NCBI RefSeq assembly: GCF_001870485.1
Contig: NZ_MDKE01000007.1
Location: 25,823 to 89,822, forward strand
Direction: 5' to 3'
Length of the DNA: 64,000 bases
Origin: Oceanisphaera psychrotolerans
GTDB lineage: Bacteria > Pseudomonadota > Gammaproteobacteria > Enterobacterales > Aeromonadaceae
Of this stretch, positions 16,954 to 26,083 are shown in pieces (within the stretch, counting starts at the first letter, position 1; every line of letters begins with the position of its first letter). The notes under the pieces were generated by a model. It ran no database searches. It was not told where the DNA came from and saw only the letters and a program-made list of their open reading frames with translations. Made by a program: the position numbers and the translations under genes.

Positions 16954-17760
16954 ATGCGTCGTACCCTGCTCAAGTTGCCCCTGCTGGCCCTGGCCTTCGG
17001 TGCCTTTCCGGTGCTGGCCGCCGATGAAGATAAAAAGGAAATCGTCATCGGCACCACCGTGGGCGACTTTGCCGACATGGTGACCGAGTCAATCAAACCC
17101 CAGCTGGAAGCCCTGGGCTACCAGGTCAAGCTGGTAGAGTTTACCGACTACGTGATGCCGAATCTGGCACTGGCGGAAGGGGCGCTGGACGTCAACTGCT
17201 TCCAGCACCGCCCCTACCTCGAGACCTTCAGCAAGGATCGGGGCCTGGATTTGAGCCCGGTGGCGCAGGTGCCCACCGGCCCCATGGGCCTGTATTCCGG
17301 CAAGCTGAGTGCGCTTGACCAGGTGAAAAAGGGCAGCACCGTGGCCATTCCCAACGACCCGACCAATCAGGCGCGGGCGTTACTGATGCTGGCCGATCTG
17401 GGCTGGATCACCCTGCGCGACGATATCGATCCACTGCGCGCCAGCGAATTCGATGTGGCCGACAATCCCAAGGGCATCAAACTGGTGGTGCTGGAAGCGG
17501 CGCAGCTGCCTCGTTCCCGGCAGGATGTGGATTTCTCGGTGATCAACGGCAATTACGCCGCCTCCAGCGGTATCGCCTTCAGCGAGGGCCTGTTCCTCGA
17601 GCGCAGCTACGACTTCATCAACTGGGTGGTGGTGCGCAGCGAAGACAAGGACAAGAGCTTCGTGCAGGACGTGGTGGCGGCTTACGACTCGGATGCCTTC
17701 AAGGACTATGCGGTGAAGCGTTTCGAGGGCTACAAGTACCCCGAGAGCTGGAACCGTTAA
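16954..17760 (+). CDS. MetQ/NlpA-family methionine-type ABC substrate-binding protein
   Basis: This 268-residue periplasmic binding protein begins with a type I signal peptide (LLKLPLLALAFGAFPVLAA). The mature part has VIGTTVGDFADMV, FTDYVMPNLALAEGALDVNCFQH, PNDPTNQARALLMLADLG and INGNYAASSG, all typical of MetQ/NlpA (methionine or related ligands). Most family members are lipoproteins, but no lipobox cysteine is present here. No metN or metI partner is adjacent, so it is an orphan that probably works with a transporter elsewhere. AAGGAG precedes the start. Confidence 0.9.
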   Translation: MRRTLLKLPLLALAFGAFPVLAADEDKKEIVIGTTVGDFADMVTESIKPQLEALGYQVKLVEFTDYVMPNLALAEGALDVNCFQHRPYLETFSKDRGLDLSPVAQVPTGPMGLYSGKLSALDQVKKGSTVAIPNDPTNQARALLMLADLGWITLRDDIDPLRASEFDVADNPKGIKLVVLEAAQLPRSRQDVDFSVINGNYAASSGIAFSEGLFLERSYDFINWVVVRSEDKDKSFVQDVVAAYDSDAFKDYAVKRFEGYKYPESWNR

Positions 17761-17776
17761 GGCACCTCCATTTCCG

Positions 17777-18619
17777 ATGCATTCATCATGGCAGTTTGAG
17801 GTTCATGGCCGACGGCTGGCGGTGATGGAGTGGGGCGACCCGCAGGGGATGCCGGTGGTGGCGTTGCACGGCTGGCTCGACAACGCCGCCAGCTTCACCC
17901 TGCTGGCCCGGCATTTACCCCGGATACGGCTGATCGCCCTCGACCTGGCCGGGCATGGATTTTCCGATCACCGAGCGGCCGGCCAGCCCTACTATATATG
18001 GGACAATGTGGCCGATGTGCAGGCCTTGCTCGACGAGCTGGCGCTGGACAGCGTGGCCCTGCTCGGGCACTCCATGGGTGCCGGGGTCGCAACCCTCTTT
18101 GCGGGCGCCTTTCCCGAACGGGTCAGCCGGCTATTGCTGTTGGACGGCCTGACCCCTCTCGATTATCCCGCCGAGCAGTTGCCGCAGCAGATGGCCGAGG
18201 CCTTGCTGAAAGGTACTCGCCTGAGTCGTCGTTCGCTGCGGCCCTATGCCAGTTTCGAGCAGGCGGTACAGGCGCGCATGAACGGGCGCTGGCCGGTAAG
18301 CAGAGCGGCGGCGTGCTGGCTGCTGGAGCGGGGCTTGAGGCAACAACCGGATGGCTGGGTCTGGCGCAGTGACCTGGCCCTGACCCGGCCCTCGGTGGTT
18401 CGCCTGTGCGAGCAACAGATTACCGCCTTCGTGCGCCGGCTGACCATGCCGGTGCTGCTGGTGATGGCGGAGCAGGGTATTGGCATGGCACGGGTCGAAC
18501 CATGGCTCGAACTGATGCCGTCGCTCGAACTCAAGGTGCTGGCCGGCGGCCATCATCTGCATCTGGAAGAAGAAGCGGCGGTACGGATTGCGGGCTGGAT
18601 AGGCGAGCGGCTGGTCTAA
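17777..18619 (+). CDS. alpha/beta-fold hydrolase
   Basis: This 280-residue hydrolase has the HGWLDNAASF oxyanion segment, the nucleophile elbow GHSMGAG (Ser about residue 97), and a C-terminal HHLHLEEE with the probable catalytic histidine. It resembles broad MhpC/serine-lipase-like hydrolases of unknown substrate. It starts 16 bp after the metQ-like gene and its stop overlaps the convergent DUF1289 gene by 3 bp. Confidence 0.85.
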   Translation: MHSSWQFEVHGRRLAVMEWGDPQGMPVVALHGWLDNAASFTLLARHLPRIRLIALDLAGHGFSDHRAAGQPYYIWDNVADVQALLDELALDSVALLGHSMGAGVATLFAGAFPERVSRLLLLDGLTPLDYPAEQLPQQMAEALLKGTRLSRRSLRPYASFEQAVQARMNGRWPVSRAAACWLLERGLRQQPDGWVWRSDLALTRPSVVRLCEQQITAFVRRLTMPVLLVMAEQGIGMARVEPWLELMPSLELKVLAGGHHLHLEEEAAVRIAGWIGERLV

Positions 18620-18873
18620 AGCAGCGAATCCTGGGGCGGGGCGTCCTGTTGGGCCAGATCCAGCTCCAGCTGCTTCTTGCGGGCGGCGGCCAGCACCCGG
18701 CGCTTGCGATCCTGGCACAGGCGGATCACCTCGCGCTTTTGTCCCGAGGTGAATTTCAGCCAGTTGAAACGTTCGTCCCGGCTGCGAAAGCAGCCCTTGC
18801 AGTAGCCTCGGTTGTTGACCTGACAGACACCGATGCAGGGGCTGACGACCTCGAAAAACTCCAGTTGCTCCAT
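18616..18873 (-). CDS. DUF1289 domain protein
   Basis: This 85-residue protein carries the DUF1289 pattern SPCIGVCQVNNRGYCKGCFRS followed by DERFNWLKFTSGQKREVIRL; the four cysteines suggest a small metal or Fe-S site. Function is unknown. I chose the start at 18873 (MEQLEFFEV) because GGAGGAAACAG lies just upstream; an ATG at 18906 is less well placed. The C-terminus is basic then glutamine-rich. Confidence 0.88.
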   Translation of the reverse strand: MEQLEFFEVVSPCIGVCQVNNRGYCKGCFRSRDERFNWLKFTSGQKREVIRLCQDRKRRVLAAARKKQLELDLAQQDAPPQDSLL

Positions 18874-18936
18874 CTGTTTCCTCCCAATCCCCCCTAAATG
18901 GAGCATATTTCACCGCGTTCGGCAAGCGGCCCGGAC

Positions 18937-20211
18937 CTACAGCCAGTCGCGCATCCGGTACCAGGCCATGGCCAGCACCAGTGCCGGGGTGCGTAATAGC
19001 CGGCCACCGGGAAAGTCGTGGTGCGGTATTCGCCCGAACAGATCGAAGCGTTCGGCGCTGCCGGCGATGGCATCGGCCATCAGGCTGCCGGCCATGCCGG
19101 TGAGGGCGATGCCGTGGCCGGAAAAACCCTGGGCGAAATAGACGTTGCCGTTCAGGCGGCCGAAGTGAGGCGCCCGGTTCATGGTGATACCCACATAACC
19201 ACCCCAGGTGTAGTGCTGTTTGACGTCCTTGAGCTGGGGGAACACCTGACGCAGCCGCTGGCCCATGGCGCCGGCCAGATTGAGCGGATCCAGCCGGGAA
19301 TAGCTGACCCGTCCGCCGAACAGCAACCGGTGATCGGCACTCAGGCGGAAGTAGTCGAGCACGAAGTTGATGTCCGCCACCGCCATGTTGTTCCTGATCA
19401 GATCCCGGGCCCGCTCGGCACCCAGTGGCTCGGTGGCGGTGATGTAGGTGCCGACCGGCATGATCTTGCGTTCTATGTCCGGGGCTATACCCTCCAGATA
19501 GGCGTTGCCGCACAGCAACAGGTGGCGACAGCGCACCCGGCCACGGGCGGTGTGGGCCACGGGCGTGGCGCCCTGCTCGACGCGGGTGACGGCACTCTGC
19601 TCATAAAACTGTGCGCCCGCCTGCTGGGCCGCCTGTACCAGCCCCAGGGTGTAGTTGAGCGGATGCACATGACCGCTGTTGGGGTCATAGAGGCCGCCCA
19701 GATAGGACTCGCTGGCCAGTTGCGCCTGCACCTGCTCCTTGTTCCACAATTGCAGGCTGTCGTAGCCAAAGTGACGGCGCAGATCCTCGGCCCAGCCTTC
19801 CAGCTCGGTCATGTGGCGGGGTTTGACCGCCGCATGCAGGTGGCCGTCGGCCAGGTCGCAGTCGATGGCATGGGTCTTGATGCGTTGGCGCATCTGGGTC
19901 ATGGCTTCGAGCGAGATGTCCCACAGGGCCCGGCTGGCGTCCTGGCCGACCTGCTGGGTCAGTTTGGACTGATCGCAGGCGTAGCCGAAAATCATCTGGC
20001 CACCGCTGCGTCCGGAAGCACCCCAGCCAACCTGGTTGGCTTCCAGCACCGCCACCTTGTAGCCTTTCTGCACCAGTGACAGTGCCGCCGAGGCGCCGGT
20101 GATGCCGGCGCCGACGATGCACACGTCCACGTCCAGATCGTTTTCCAGGGTTGGGTAGCTCAGGGGCAGATTGAGGGAGGCGGCATAGTAGGAATCGGCG
20201 TGCTGCTGCAT
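18937..20211 (-). CDS. puuB: gamma-glutamylputrescine oxidase (PuuB-like)
   Basis: This 424-residue FAD-dependent DAO-family oxidase opens with DVCIVGAGITGASAALSL, the dinucleotide-binding motif, followed by GWGASGRSGGQMIFGY and, near the end, YFAQGFSGHGIALTGMAG. Length and motifs match PuuB, which oxidises gamma-glutamylputrescine to the aldehyde with release of H2O2 and ammonia. It is downstream of a PuuA-like synthetase in the same orientation, the previous step of the pathway. The aldehyde dehydrogenase PuuC and hydrolase PuuD are not in the window. Confidence 0.88.
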   Translation of the reverse strand: MQQHADSYYAASLNLPLSYPTLENDLDVDVCIVGAGITGASAALSLVQKGYKVAVLEANQVGWGASGRSGGQMIFGYACDQSKLTQQVGQDASRALWDISLEAMTQMRQRIKTHAIDCDLADGHLHAAVKPRHMTELEGWAEDLRRHFGYDSLQLWNKEQVQAQLASESYLGGLYDPNSGHVHPLNYTLGLVQAAQQAGAQFYEQSAVTRVEQGATPVAHTARGRVRCRHLLLCGNAYLEGIAPDIERKIMPVGTYITATEPLGAERARDLIRNNMAVADINFVLDYFRLSADHRLLFGGRVSYSRLDPLNLAGAMGQRLRQVFPQLKDVKQHYTWGGYVGITMNRAPHFGRLNGNVYFAQGFSGHGIALTGMAGSLMADAIAGSAERFDLFGRIPHHDFPGGRLLRTPALVLAMAWYRMRDWL

Positions 20212-20265
20212 AAAGGGCTCCGTTAGTCACTTTGTTGTTTTGCTTTAATATCCTGGGTCGGCCCA

Positions 20266-20361
20266 CCAAAGGGGCCACTCCGCCGACACGCTGTGAATAC
20301 CTCCATGTACGCTCTCCGCTTCATCCTTGAAGCGGAAGGTCGGCGGAGCAGCTCCCTTTGG
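20266..20361. repeat. palindromic dispersed element (about 96 bp)
   Basis: Left arm CCAAAGGG...CTCCGCCGAC (20266-20287) and right arm GTCGGCGGAG...CCCTTTGG (20339-20361) are inverted copies of each other. The interior has a second hairpin, CCGCTTCA/TGAAGCGG. A left-arm homologue occurs at 51060-51085 (CAAAGGG...CTCCGCCGACACGC). It fits a non-autonomous palindromic repeat between puuB and puuA1. Confidence 0.65.
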
Positions 20362-20388
20362 CCGTCTACCTGATATGGAGTCATCTTG

Positions 20389-21746
20389 TTACACCAGGTG
20401 TTGGTACCACTGGTATTCCAGCGGGGTTACGTGCTGGTCGAATTCGGCCAGCTCGAAGCGCTTGTTGATCAGATAGGCGCGATGAAACTCCTTGCCCAGA
20501 TACTGGGACAGCCGGTGCGACTGGGCGAAACGGTCCAGCGCATCCTGCCAGCGATAGGGCAGCAACGGCAAATCCAGCTTGTTGGCGTCGCCTGAATCGG
20601 GGCCGGGGCCTGCAGTTGCTCGCTGATGCCGTGATCCACCGCCGCCAGAATCGCCGCCACCACCAGATAGGGGTTGGCATCGGCGCCGGCCACCCGGTGT
20701 TCAAGGCGGGTATTGGCCTTGTCGCCGGAGGGGATACGCAGCGCCACGGTACGGTTGTCGAAGCCCCAGCTGGCGTGCAGCGGCACAAACATGTGCGGTT
20801 GCAGACGGCGGTAGGAGTTGGCGTTGGGGGCAAACAACGCCATGCATTCGGGTAGCATGCTGCAGTTGCCGGCAATGGCCTGGCGCAGCAGCTCGTGATC
20901 TTCGGCGAACACGTTGTTGCCTTCTTCGTCGAGCAGGCTGACGTGAATGTGCATGCCGGAGCCGGCCTGGCCGTTATAGGGCTTGGCCATGAAGGTGGCG
21001 TACATGCCTTCCTTGTTGGCCACCGCCTTGATCGCCCGTTTGAGCAGCACCGCCTGATCGCAGGCGTCCACCGCGTTGTGCTGGTGGGTCAGGTTGATCT
21101 CGAACTGGCCCGGGGCGTATTCCGCCACCGCGTTGTCGGCGGGAATCCGTTGCAGCTTGCAGACCTCCGACACCCGCATCAGAAAATCTTCCCAGCTGTC
21201 GAGATCGTCGAGGGAGTAAACCTGGGTGTCGTGCATGCGCTCATCGGTGCCCGGCAGTATTGGTGGCTGCGGCAGACCATCGGCACCTTCTTTTTGGTCC
21301 ACCAGGTAGAATTCCAGCTCCACCGCCACACAGGGGCGTAGTCCCTTGTCCTGCAGCCGTTGCACCACCTGCTGCAATACATGGCGCGGATCGGCGAAGA
21401 AGGGACTGCCGTCGCTTTCTTCCATGGTCATCAGGATCTGGCCGGACGGCGTCTTGTGCCAGGGCACGGGCGCCAGGGTATGGGGCAACAGCCGGCACAA
21501 CCGGTCGCTGTCGCCCTGAGCCAGACCCAGCCCGGTTTCCTCCACCGTCTGGCCGGTGATATCGAGGGCGAACACCGAGGCGGGCAGGCAGATGCCGTCA
21601 TTCATGGCCTTTTCCATGGCGCTGCTCTGAATACGTTTTCCCCGGAGTACCCCGTTGATATCGCACAGCATCAAATCGATGGATTGATAATCGGCCCAGG
21701 GGCGGGTGGAGTCGATATGCGGTTGGTCGCTGAAATCCTGGCTCAT
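20389..21746 (-). pseudogene. gamma-glutamylputrescine synthetase-like GS, single frameshift
   Basis: A class I glutamine-synthetase-fold enzyme of the PuuA type: ATP-dependent ligation of glutamate to putrescine. Visible motifs are DINGVLRGKR, AVELEFYLVD, AEYAPGQFEINL, GSGMHIHVSLLDE, NSYRRL and RVAGADANPYLVVAAILA. After APAP the frame is lost at about 20598; one added base gives DSGDANKLDLPLLPYRW and continues to the TAA at 20389. As read it would carry an aberrant tail and lack the last 65 residues or so. The start at 21746 (MSQDF) follows AAGGATGACGCC. It pairs with puuB downstream and diverges from a second PuuA paralogue. Confidence 0.88.
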
Positions 21747-21805
21747 GGCGTCATCCTTAACGGTGTTCATGGTGATGGTGTCAGATAATCACCACCCTGG
21801 CTGTT

Positions 21806-21930
21806 TAATATATGGATATTTTGGTTAACTTTGAACTCGGTCGACGTTACTTTATCTCAAGATGAAAGAGAGTTTGCTGAGCAATAATTCTTATGTCTAG
21901 CATGATATTAGCCAAATATGGACTATGCTG
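21806..21930. promoter_or_regulatory. candidate operators between two divergent GS genes
   Basis: TATATGGATATTTTGG (21809-21824) and, in inverted orientation, CCAAATATGGACTATG (21912-21927) share the core CCA(A)ATATGG. The 215-bp A+T-rich divergent region must hold both promoters. PuuR-like regulators are encoded nearby; whether these are their sites is inference. Confidence 0.35.
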
Positions 21931-21961
21931 ACGTTTGTTTCCTCAACCATGGGCATTGGTT

Positions 21962-23320
21962 ATGAGTGTTCAAGATCCCGAAAAACGAGATATGGAATGG
22001 TTAAGACTGTGGATGCAGCAGCATGCCATTACCGAGGTGGAATGTCTGCTGCCGGATTTCACCGGTAACGCCCGGGGCAAGATCCTGCCCGCCAGCAAGT
22101 TTCTGAAGGAAGGCGGCATGCGGCTGCCGGAAAATATCTTTCTGCAGACCGTCAACGGTGACTGGCCGGACGACGAGAATATCGACTGGACCGAGCGCGA
22201 CATGGAGCTGCACGCCGACATCAAGACCCCGCGGCTGGTCCCCTGGGCCAGCGAGCCCACCGCCCAGGTAATCCACGACTGCTTCGATGCCAGCGGCAAT
22301 CCGGTCGACATGGCTCCGCGCAGCGTGCTGCGCCGGGTGCTCAACCTCTACGAGGCGCAGGGCTGGCGGCCGGTGGTGGCCCCGGAGCTGGAGTTTTTTC
22401 TGGTCAAGAAAAACGAGGACTGGGACTATCCGCTGGAGCCGCCCATCGGCCGCAATGGCCGTCCCGAGACGGCCCGGCAGTCGTTCAGCATCGACGCGGT
22501 TAACGAATTCGATCCCATTTTCGAGGAAATGTACGACTTCTGCGAGGCCCAGGAGCTGGAAGTGGACACCCTGATCCACGAGTCGGGGGCGGCACAGATG
22601 GAGGTCAACTTCATTCACGGTGACGCCCTGGATCTGGCGGATCAGGTGTTTCTGTTCAAGCGCACCATGCGCGAGGCGGCGATGCGGCACGATGTGTACG
22701 CCACCTTCATGGCCAAGCCGATGAAGAACGAGCCGGGCAGCGCCATGCATATCCACCAGAGTCTGGTCGACGCCGACGGCAACAATCTGTTCGCCAATGC
22801 CGACGGCAGCCACAGCGAGCTGTTTTTGCACTTCATCGGCGGCATGCAGCGCTACATTCCCAGTGCGGTGGCGCTGTTTGCCCCCAACGTCAATTCCTAT
22901 CGCCGGCTGGCCTTTGGCGATTCGGCACCGCGTAACATGGCCTGGGGGGAAGACAACCGCACCGTGGGGTTGCGGGTGCCGCGCTCCGGCCCGGCCGACC
23001 GGCGTCTGGAAAATCGCTTCGCCGGGGCCGATGCCAACCCTTATCTGGCGCTGGCCGCCAGCCTGGCCTGTGGCTATCTGGGCATGATGAACAGTATTGC
23101 TCCTACCGAACAGGTGCAGGGCAGCGCCTATAACATGCCCTTCGGTGTGGCGCGCAGCCTGGAAGAAGCCCTGCTGGAGCTGGAGCAATGCGATGAACTG
23201 TGCCAGCTGCTGGGTCCCCGTTTCGTCAGCGCCTTTATCGCGGTCAAGCGCAAGGAATACGAGGCTTTCTTCACTGTGATCAGCGCCTGGGAACGGGAGT
23301 TTCTGCTGCTGAACGTGTAA
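21962..23320 (+). CDS. puuA: gamma-glutamylputrescine synthetase-like glutamine synthetase family protein
   Basis: This 452-residue enzyme is intact and of GS fold. It shows LLPDFTGNARGKILPASKF, PELEFFLVKK, ESGAAQMEVNFIHGD, GSAMHIHQSLVDADG, NSYRRL and RFAGADANPYLALAASLACG. It probably glutamylates putrescine or another polyamine or ethanolamine. It diverges from the frameshifted paralogue at 20389-21746 and heads a plus-strand series: PuuA, aminotransferase, PotFGHI, PuuR. ATG at 21962 was preferred to an in-frame TTG at 21935. Confidence 0.9.
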   Translation: MSVQDPEKRDMEWLRLWMQQHAITEVECLLPDFTGNARGKILPASKFLKEGGMRLPENIFLQTVNGDWPDDENIDWTERDMELHADIKTPRLVPWASEPTAQVIHDCFDASGNPVDMAPRSVLRRVLNLYEAQGWRPVVAPELEFFLVKKNEDWDYPLEPPIGRNGRPETARQSFSIDAVNEFDPIFEEMYDFCEAQELEVDTLIHESGAAQMEVNFIHGDALDLADQVFLFKRTMREAAMRHDVYATFMAKPMKNEPGSAMHIHQSLVDADGNNLFANADGSHSELFLHFIGGMQRYIPSAVALFAPNVNSYRRLAFGDSAPRNMAWGEDNRTVGLRVPRSGPADRRLENRFAGADANPYLALAASLACGYLGMMNSIAPTEQVQGSAYNMPFGVARSLEEALLELEQCDELCQLLGPRFVSAFIAVKRKEYEAFFTVISAWEREFLLLNV

Positions 23321-23427
23321 CGGGCAAACCGCGCCCGCAAACCGGTGATGGTCATGCAGTGCGCAGGGGCGAATTTATTCGACCCTAACAAGTGAATGGA
23401 ATGGCGATAGCGAACAGGGAGTCGAGG

Positions 23428-24789
23428 ATGCCAAAGTCACACAAGAGTCCATTGCAGCAACTGGATGCAGCCCATCATCTGCATCCCTTTACCGACAGCC
23501 AGGCGCTGCATCAGAAAGGTGCCAGGGTGATCGAGCGGGGCGAGGGCGTCTATCTGTGGGATGCGGACGGTCAGCGCATCCTCGATGGCATGGCCGGGCT
23601 CTGGTGCGTCAATCTGGGGTATGGCCGGGAAGAGCTGATCCGGGCCGCCGATCAGCAGCTGCGCCAGTTGCCCTATTACAATCTGTTTTTCCAGACCACC
23701 CATCCGAGGGCCACCGAGCTGGCTTCCACCCTGGCCACGCTGTTGCCCGGCGACATGGAGCATGTCTTCTTCACCGGCTCCGGCTCCGAGTGCAATGACA
23801 CCGTGATCCGCATGGTGCGTCATTACTGGGCCGGGCAGGGGCAGCCCGGGCGCAAGACCATCATCAGCCGCCACAATGCCTATCATGGTTCCACCCTCGC
23901 CGGCGCCTCCCTCGGCGGCATGAAACCCATGCACGCCCAGGGGGGCTTGCCGTTGCCGGACATCGTGCATATCGACCAGCCCTACCATTTCGGGGAGGGT
24001 CAGGGGCAGGATCCGCACCAGTTTGGACTGGAGCGGGCCCGCCAGCTCGAACAGAAAATTCTGGATCTGGGGCCGGACAAGGTGGCGGCCTTTATCGGCG
24101 AGCCCATTCAGGGCGCCGGTGGCGTCATCATTCCGCCAGACTCCTACTGGCCGGAAATTCAGCGTATCTGTAACCGCTACAACATTCTGCTGGTGGTGGA
24201 CGAGGTGATTTGCGGTTTTGGCCGCACCGGCCACTGGTTTGCCAGCGAACATTACGGCCTGGAGCCGGATCTGCTGTGCATGGCCAAGGGCATCACCTCC
24301 GGCTATATCCCGCTGGGGGCGGTGGCGGTGGGGCCGCGGCTGGCTCAGGGGCTGATTTCCGGCGGCGAGTTCTTTCACGGCTTCACCTATTCCGGCCATC
24401 CGGTAGCCTGTGCGGTGGCGCTGGCGAATATCGAGGTGATGCAAAAGGAGCGGCTGGTGGAGCGGGTACATGACGATATCGGGCCCTATCTGCAGCAGGC
24501 CTGGGCCAGCCTCGGCAACCATCCGCTGGTGGGGGAAACCCGGGGCCTGGGACTGCTGGCGGCACTGGAGCTGGTGGCCGATAAAAGCGACAACCGGCGC
24601 TTTCCCGATGACGCCGGGGCCGGAGTTATCTGTCGCGAGCACTGTTTCGAGCTGGGCCTGGTGATGCGGGCGGTGGGCGATACCATGATTATTTCGCCGC
24701 CGCTGGTGATCAGCCGGGACGAAGTCGACGAATTGATCGGCAAGGCGCGTCAGGCGCTGGATTTGACCTGCCAGACATTGAATAACTAA
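23428..24789 (+). CDS. spuC: putrescine-type class III aminotransferase (SpuC-like)
   Basis: This PLP-dependent omega-aminotransferase has GVYLWDADGQRILDGMAGLW, GSGSECNDTVIRMVRHYW, the cofactor lysine in MAKGITSGYIPLGAV and DEVICGFGRTG. Sequence style matches putrescine/spermidine-pyruvate aminotransferases of Pseudomonas (SpuC), which give 4-aminobutyraldehyde or equivalents. The start at 23428 (MPKSHKS) follows AGGGAGTCGAGG; in-frame starts at 23392 (GTG) and 23401 (ATG) are alternatives. It is 14 bp upstream of the transporter's binding protein, implying an operon. Confidence 0.9.
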   Translation: MPKSHKSPLQQLDAAHHLHPFTDSQALHQKGARVIERGEGVYLWDADGQRILDGMAGLWCVNLGYGREELIRAADQQLRQLPYYNLFFQTTHPRATELASTLATLLPGDMEHVFFTGSGSECNDTVIRMVRHYWAGQGQPGRKTIISRHNAYHGSTLAGASLGGMKPMHAQGGLPLPDIVHIDQPYHFGEGQGQDPHQFGLERARQLEQKILDLGPDKVAAFIGEPIQGAGGVIIPPDSYWPEIQRICNRYNILLVVDEVICGFGRTGHWFASEHYGLEPDLLCMAKGITSGYIPLGAVAVGPRLAQGLISGGEFFHGFTYSGHPVACAVALANIEVMQKERLVERVHDDIGPYLQQAWASLGNHPLVGETRGLGLLAALELVADKSDNRRFPDDAGAGVICREHCFELGLVMRAVGDTMIISPPLVISRDEVDELIGKARQALDLTCQTLNN

Positions 24790-24803
24790 CCAAGGACGGA
24801 GAA

Positions 24804-25916
24804 ATGCAGATGATAAAGACAACCGCTTTTCGGGTGAGCATGGTGGCCGCAGGCCTGGGGCTGGCATTGAGTGCCCAGGCCCAGGAAACGGGCCAGGTGA
24901 ATTTCTATAACTGGTCCGACTATATTGCCGAAGATACCCTGGCCGACTTTACCGCCGAGACCGGTATCGAGGTAACCTACGATGTGTTCGACTCCAACGA
25001 GGTGCTGGAGGCCAAGCTGCTGGCGGGCAATACGGGCTTCGATGTGGTGGTGCCGACCAGCGATTTCATGGCCCGCCAGATTCAGGCCGGCGCCTTCATG
25101 GCGCTGGACAAATCCAGACTCGCCAATTACGGCAATCTGGACCCCAGGATCATGACCTTGCTGGCGGACAAGGATCCGGGTAATACCTATGGCGTGCCCT
25201 ATCTGTGGGGCACCACCGGCATCGGTTATAACGTCGACAAGGTCAGGGAAGCCCTGGGCGAAGCGGCACCGGTGGACTCCTGGGACCTGGTGATGAAACC
25301 GGAAAACCTGGCCAAACTGAGCCAGTGCGGTGTGGCTTTTCTCGACGCGCCCACCGAAATCTTCGCGGCGGCACTCAACTATCAGGGGCTGGATCCCAAC
25401 AGCACCAATGCCGCCGATTACCGGGGGCCGGCCACCGAACTGATGATGAGTCTGCGGCCTCATATCACCTATTTCCATTCTTCCAAGTACATCAATGATT
25501 TGGCCAATGGCGACATCTGCGTGGCGGTGGGCTGGTCGGGGGACATCCTGCAGGCGCGGGACAGAGCCGACGAAGCCGGGCAGGGAGTCAAGGTGGCCTA
25601 CCGCATCCCGAAGGAAGGCGCCCTGATGTGGTTCGACATGCTGACCATTCCCAAGGATGCCCGGCATCCGGATCAGGCGCACCAGCTTATCGACTACCTG
25701 CTGCAGCCCGAGGTGATTGCCGGCGTATCCAACTATGTGGCCTACGCCAACGCCAATTCCCCCGCCAAGGCACTGGTGGATGAGGATATTCGCAACGATC
25801 CCGGTATCTACCCCACCGAAGAAGCGGCGGAGAAGCTCTACACCGCCAAGGTATTGCCGCAGAAGGTCAACCGGGTGATCACCCGGGCCTGGACCCGGGT
25901 CAAGACCGGCAAATAA
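24804..25916 (+). CDS. potF: polyamine ABC transporter periplasmic binding protein (PotF/SpuD-like)
   Basis: This 370-residue protein has a signal peptide (MVAAGLGLALSAQA) and the PotF/PotD signatures VNFYNWSDYIAEDTL, VVVPTSDFMARQIQAGAF, YGVPYLWGTTGIGYN and VAVGWSGDI. The aspartate and tryptophan residues of these motifs line the putrescine pocket in relatives. It is followed by 167 bp containing a REP-like palindrome before potG, unlike a compact pot operon. Confidence 0.93.
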   Translation: MQMIKTTAFRVSMVAAGLGLALSAQAQETGQVNFYNWSDYIAEDTLADFTAETGIEVTYDVFDSNEVLEAKLLAGNTGFDVVVPTSDFMARQIQAGAFMALDKSRLANYGNLDPRIMTLLADKDPGNTYGVPYLWGTTGIGYNVDKVREALGEAAPVDSWDLVMKPENLAKLSQCGVAFLDAPTEIFAAALNYQGLDPNSTNAADYRGPATELMMSLRPHITYFHSSKYINDLANGDICVAVGWSGDILQARDRADEAGQGVKVAYRIPKEGALMWFDMLTIPKDARHPDQAHQLIDYLLQPEVIAGVSNYVAYANANSPAKALVDEDIRNDPGIYPTEEAAEKLYTAKVLPQKVNRVITRAWTRVKTGK

Positions 25917-25940
25917 TACGAGGGAGCTGATGTTGTCGTC

Positions 25941-25960
25941 ATGCCCGCGCAGGCGGGCAT
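25941..25960. repeat. REP-like palindrome within the pot operon
   Basis: ATGCCCGC-GCAG-GCGGGCAT is a perfect 8-bp-arm palindrome inside the potF-potG gap, embedded in GTCGTCATGCCCGCGCAGG-type sequence common to bacterial REP elements. Confidence 0.6.
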
Positions 25961-26083
25961 CCATGCGGCGCTGCATACCAGTGGGAAGCAGACAGAAGAG
26001 TACATTCTGTCGTGGCTTCCCCTTGGCGGACGACTCGACCGCGAGCGTGTCGAGGTCACCGCTGGTAAACACAAGGAGGTAAT

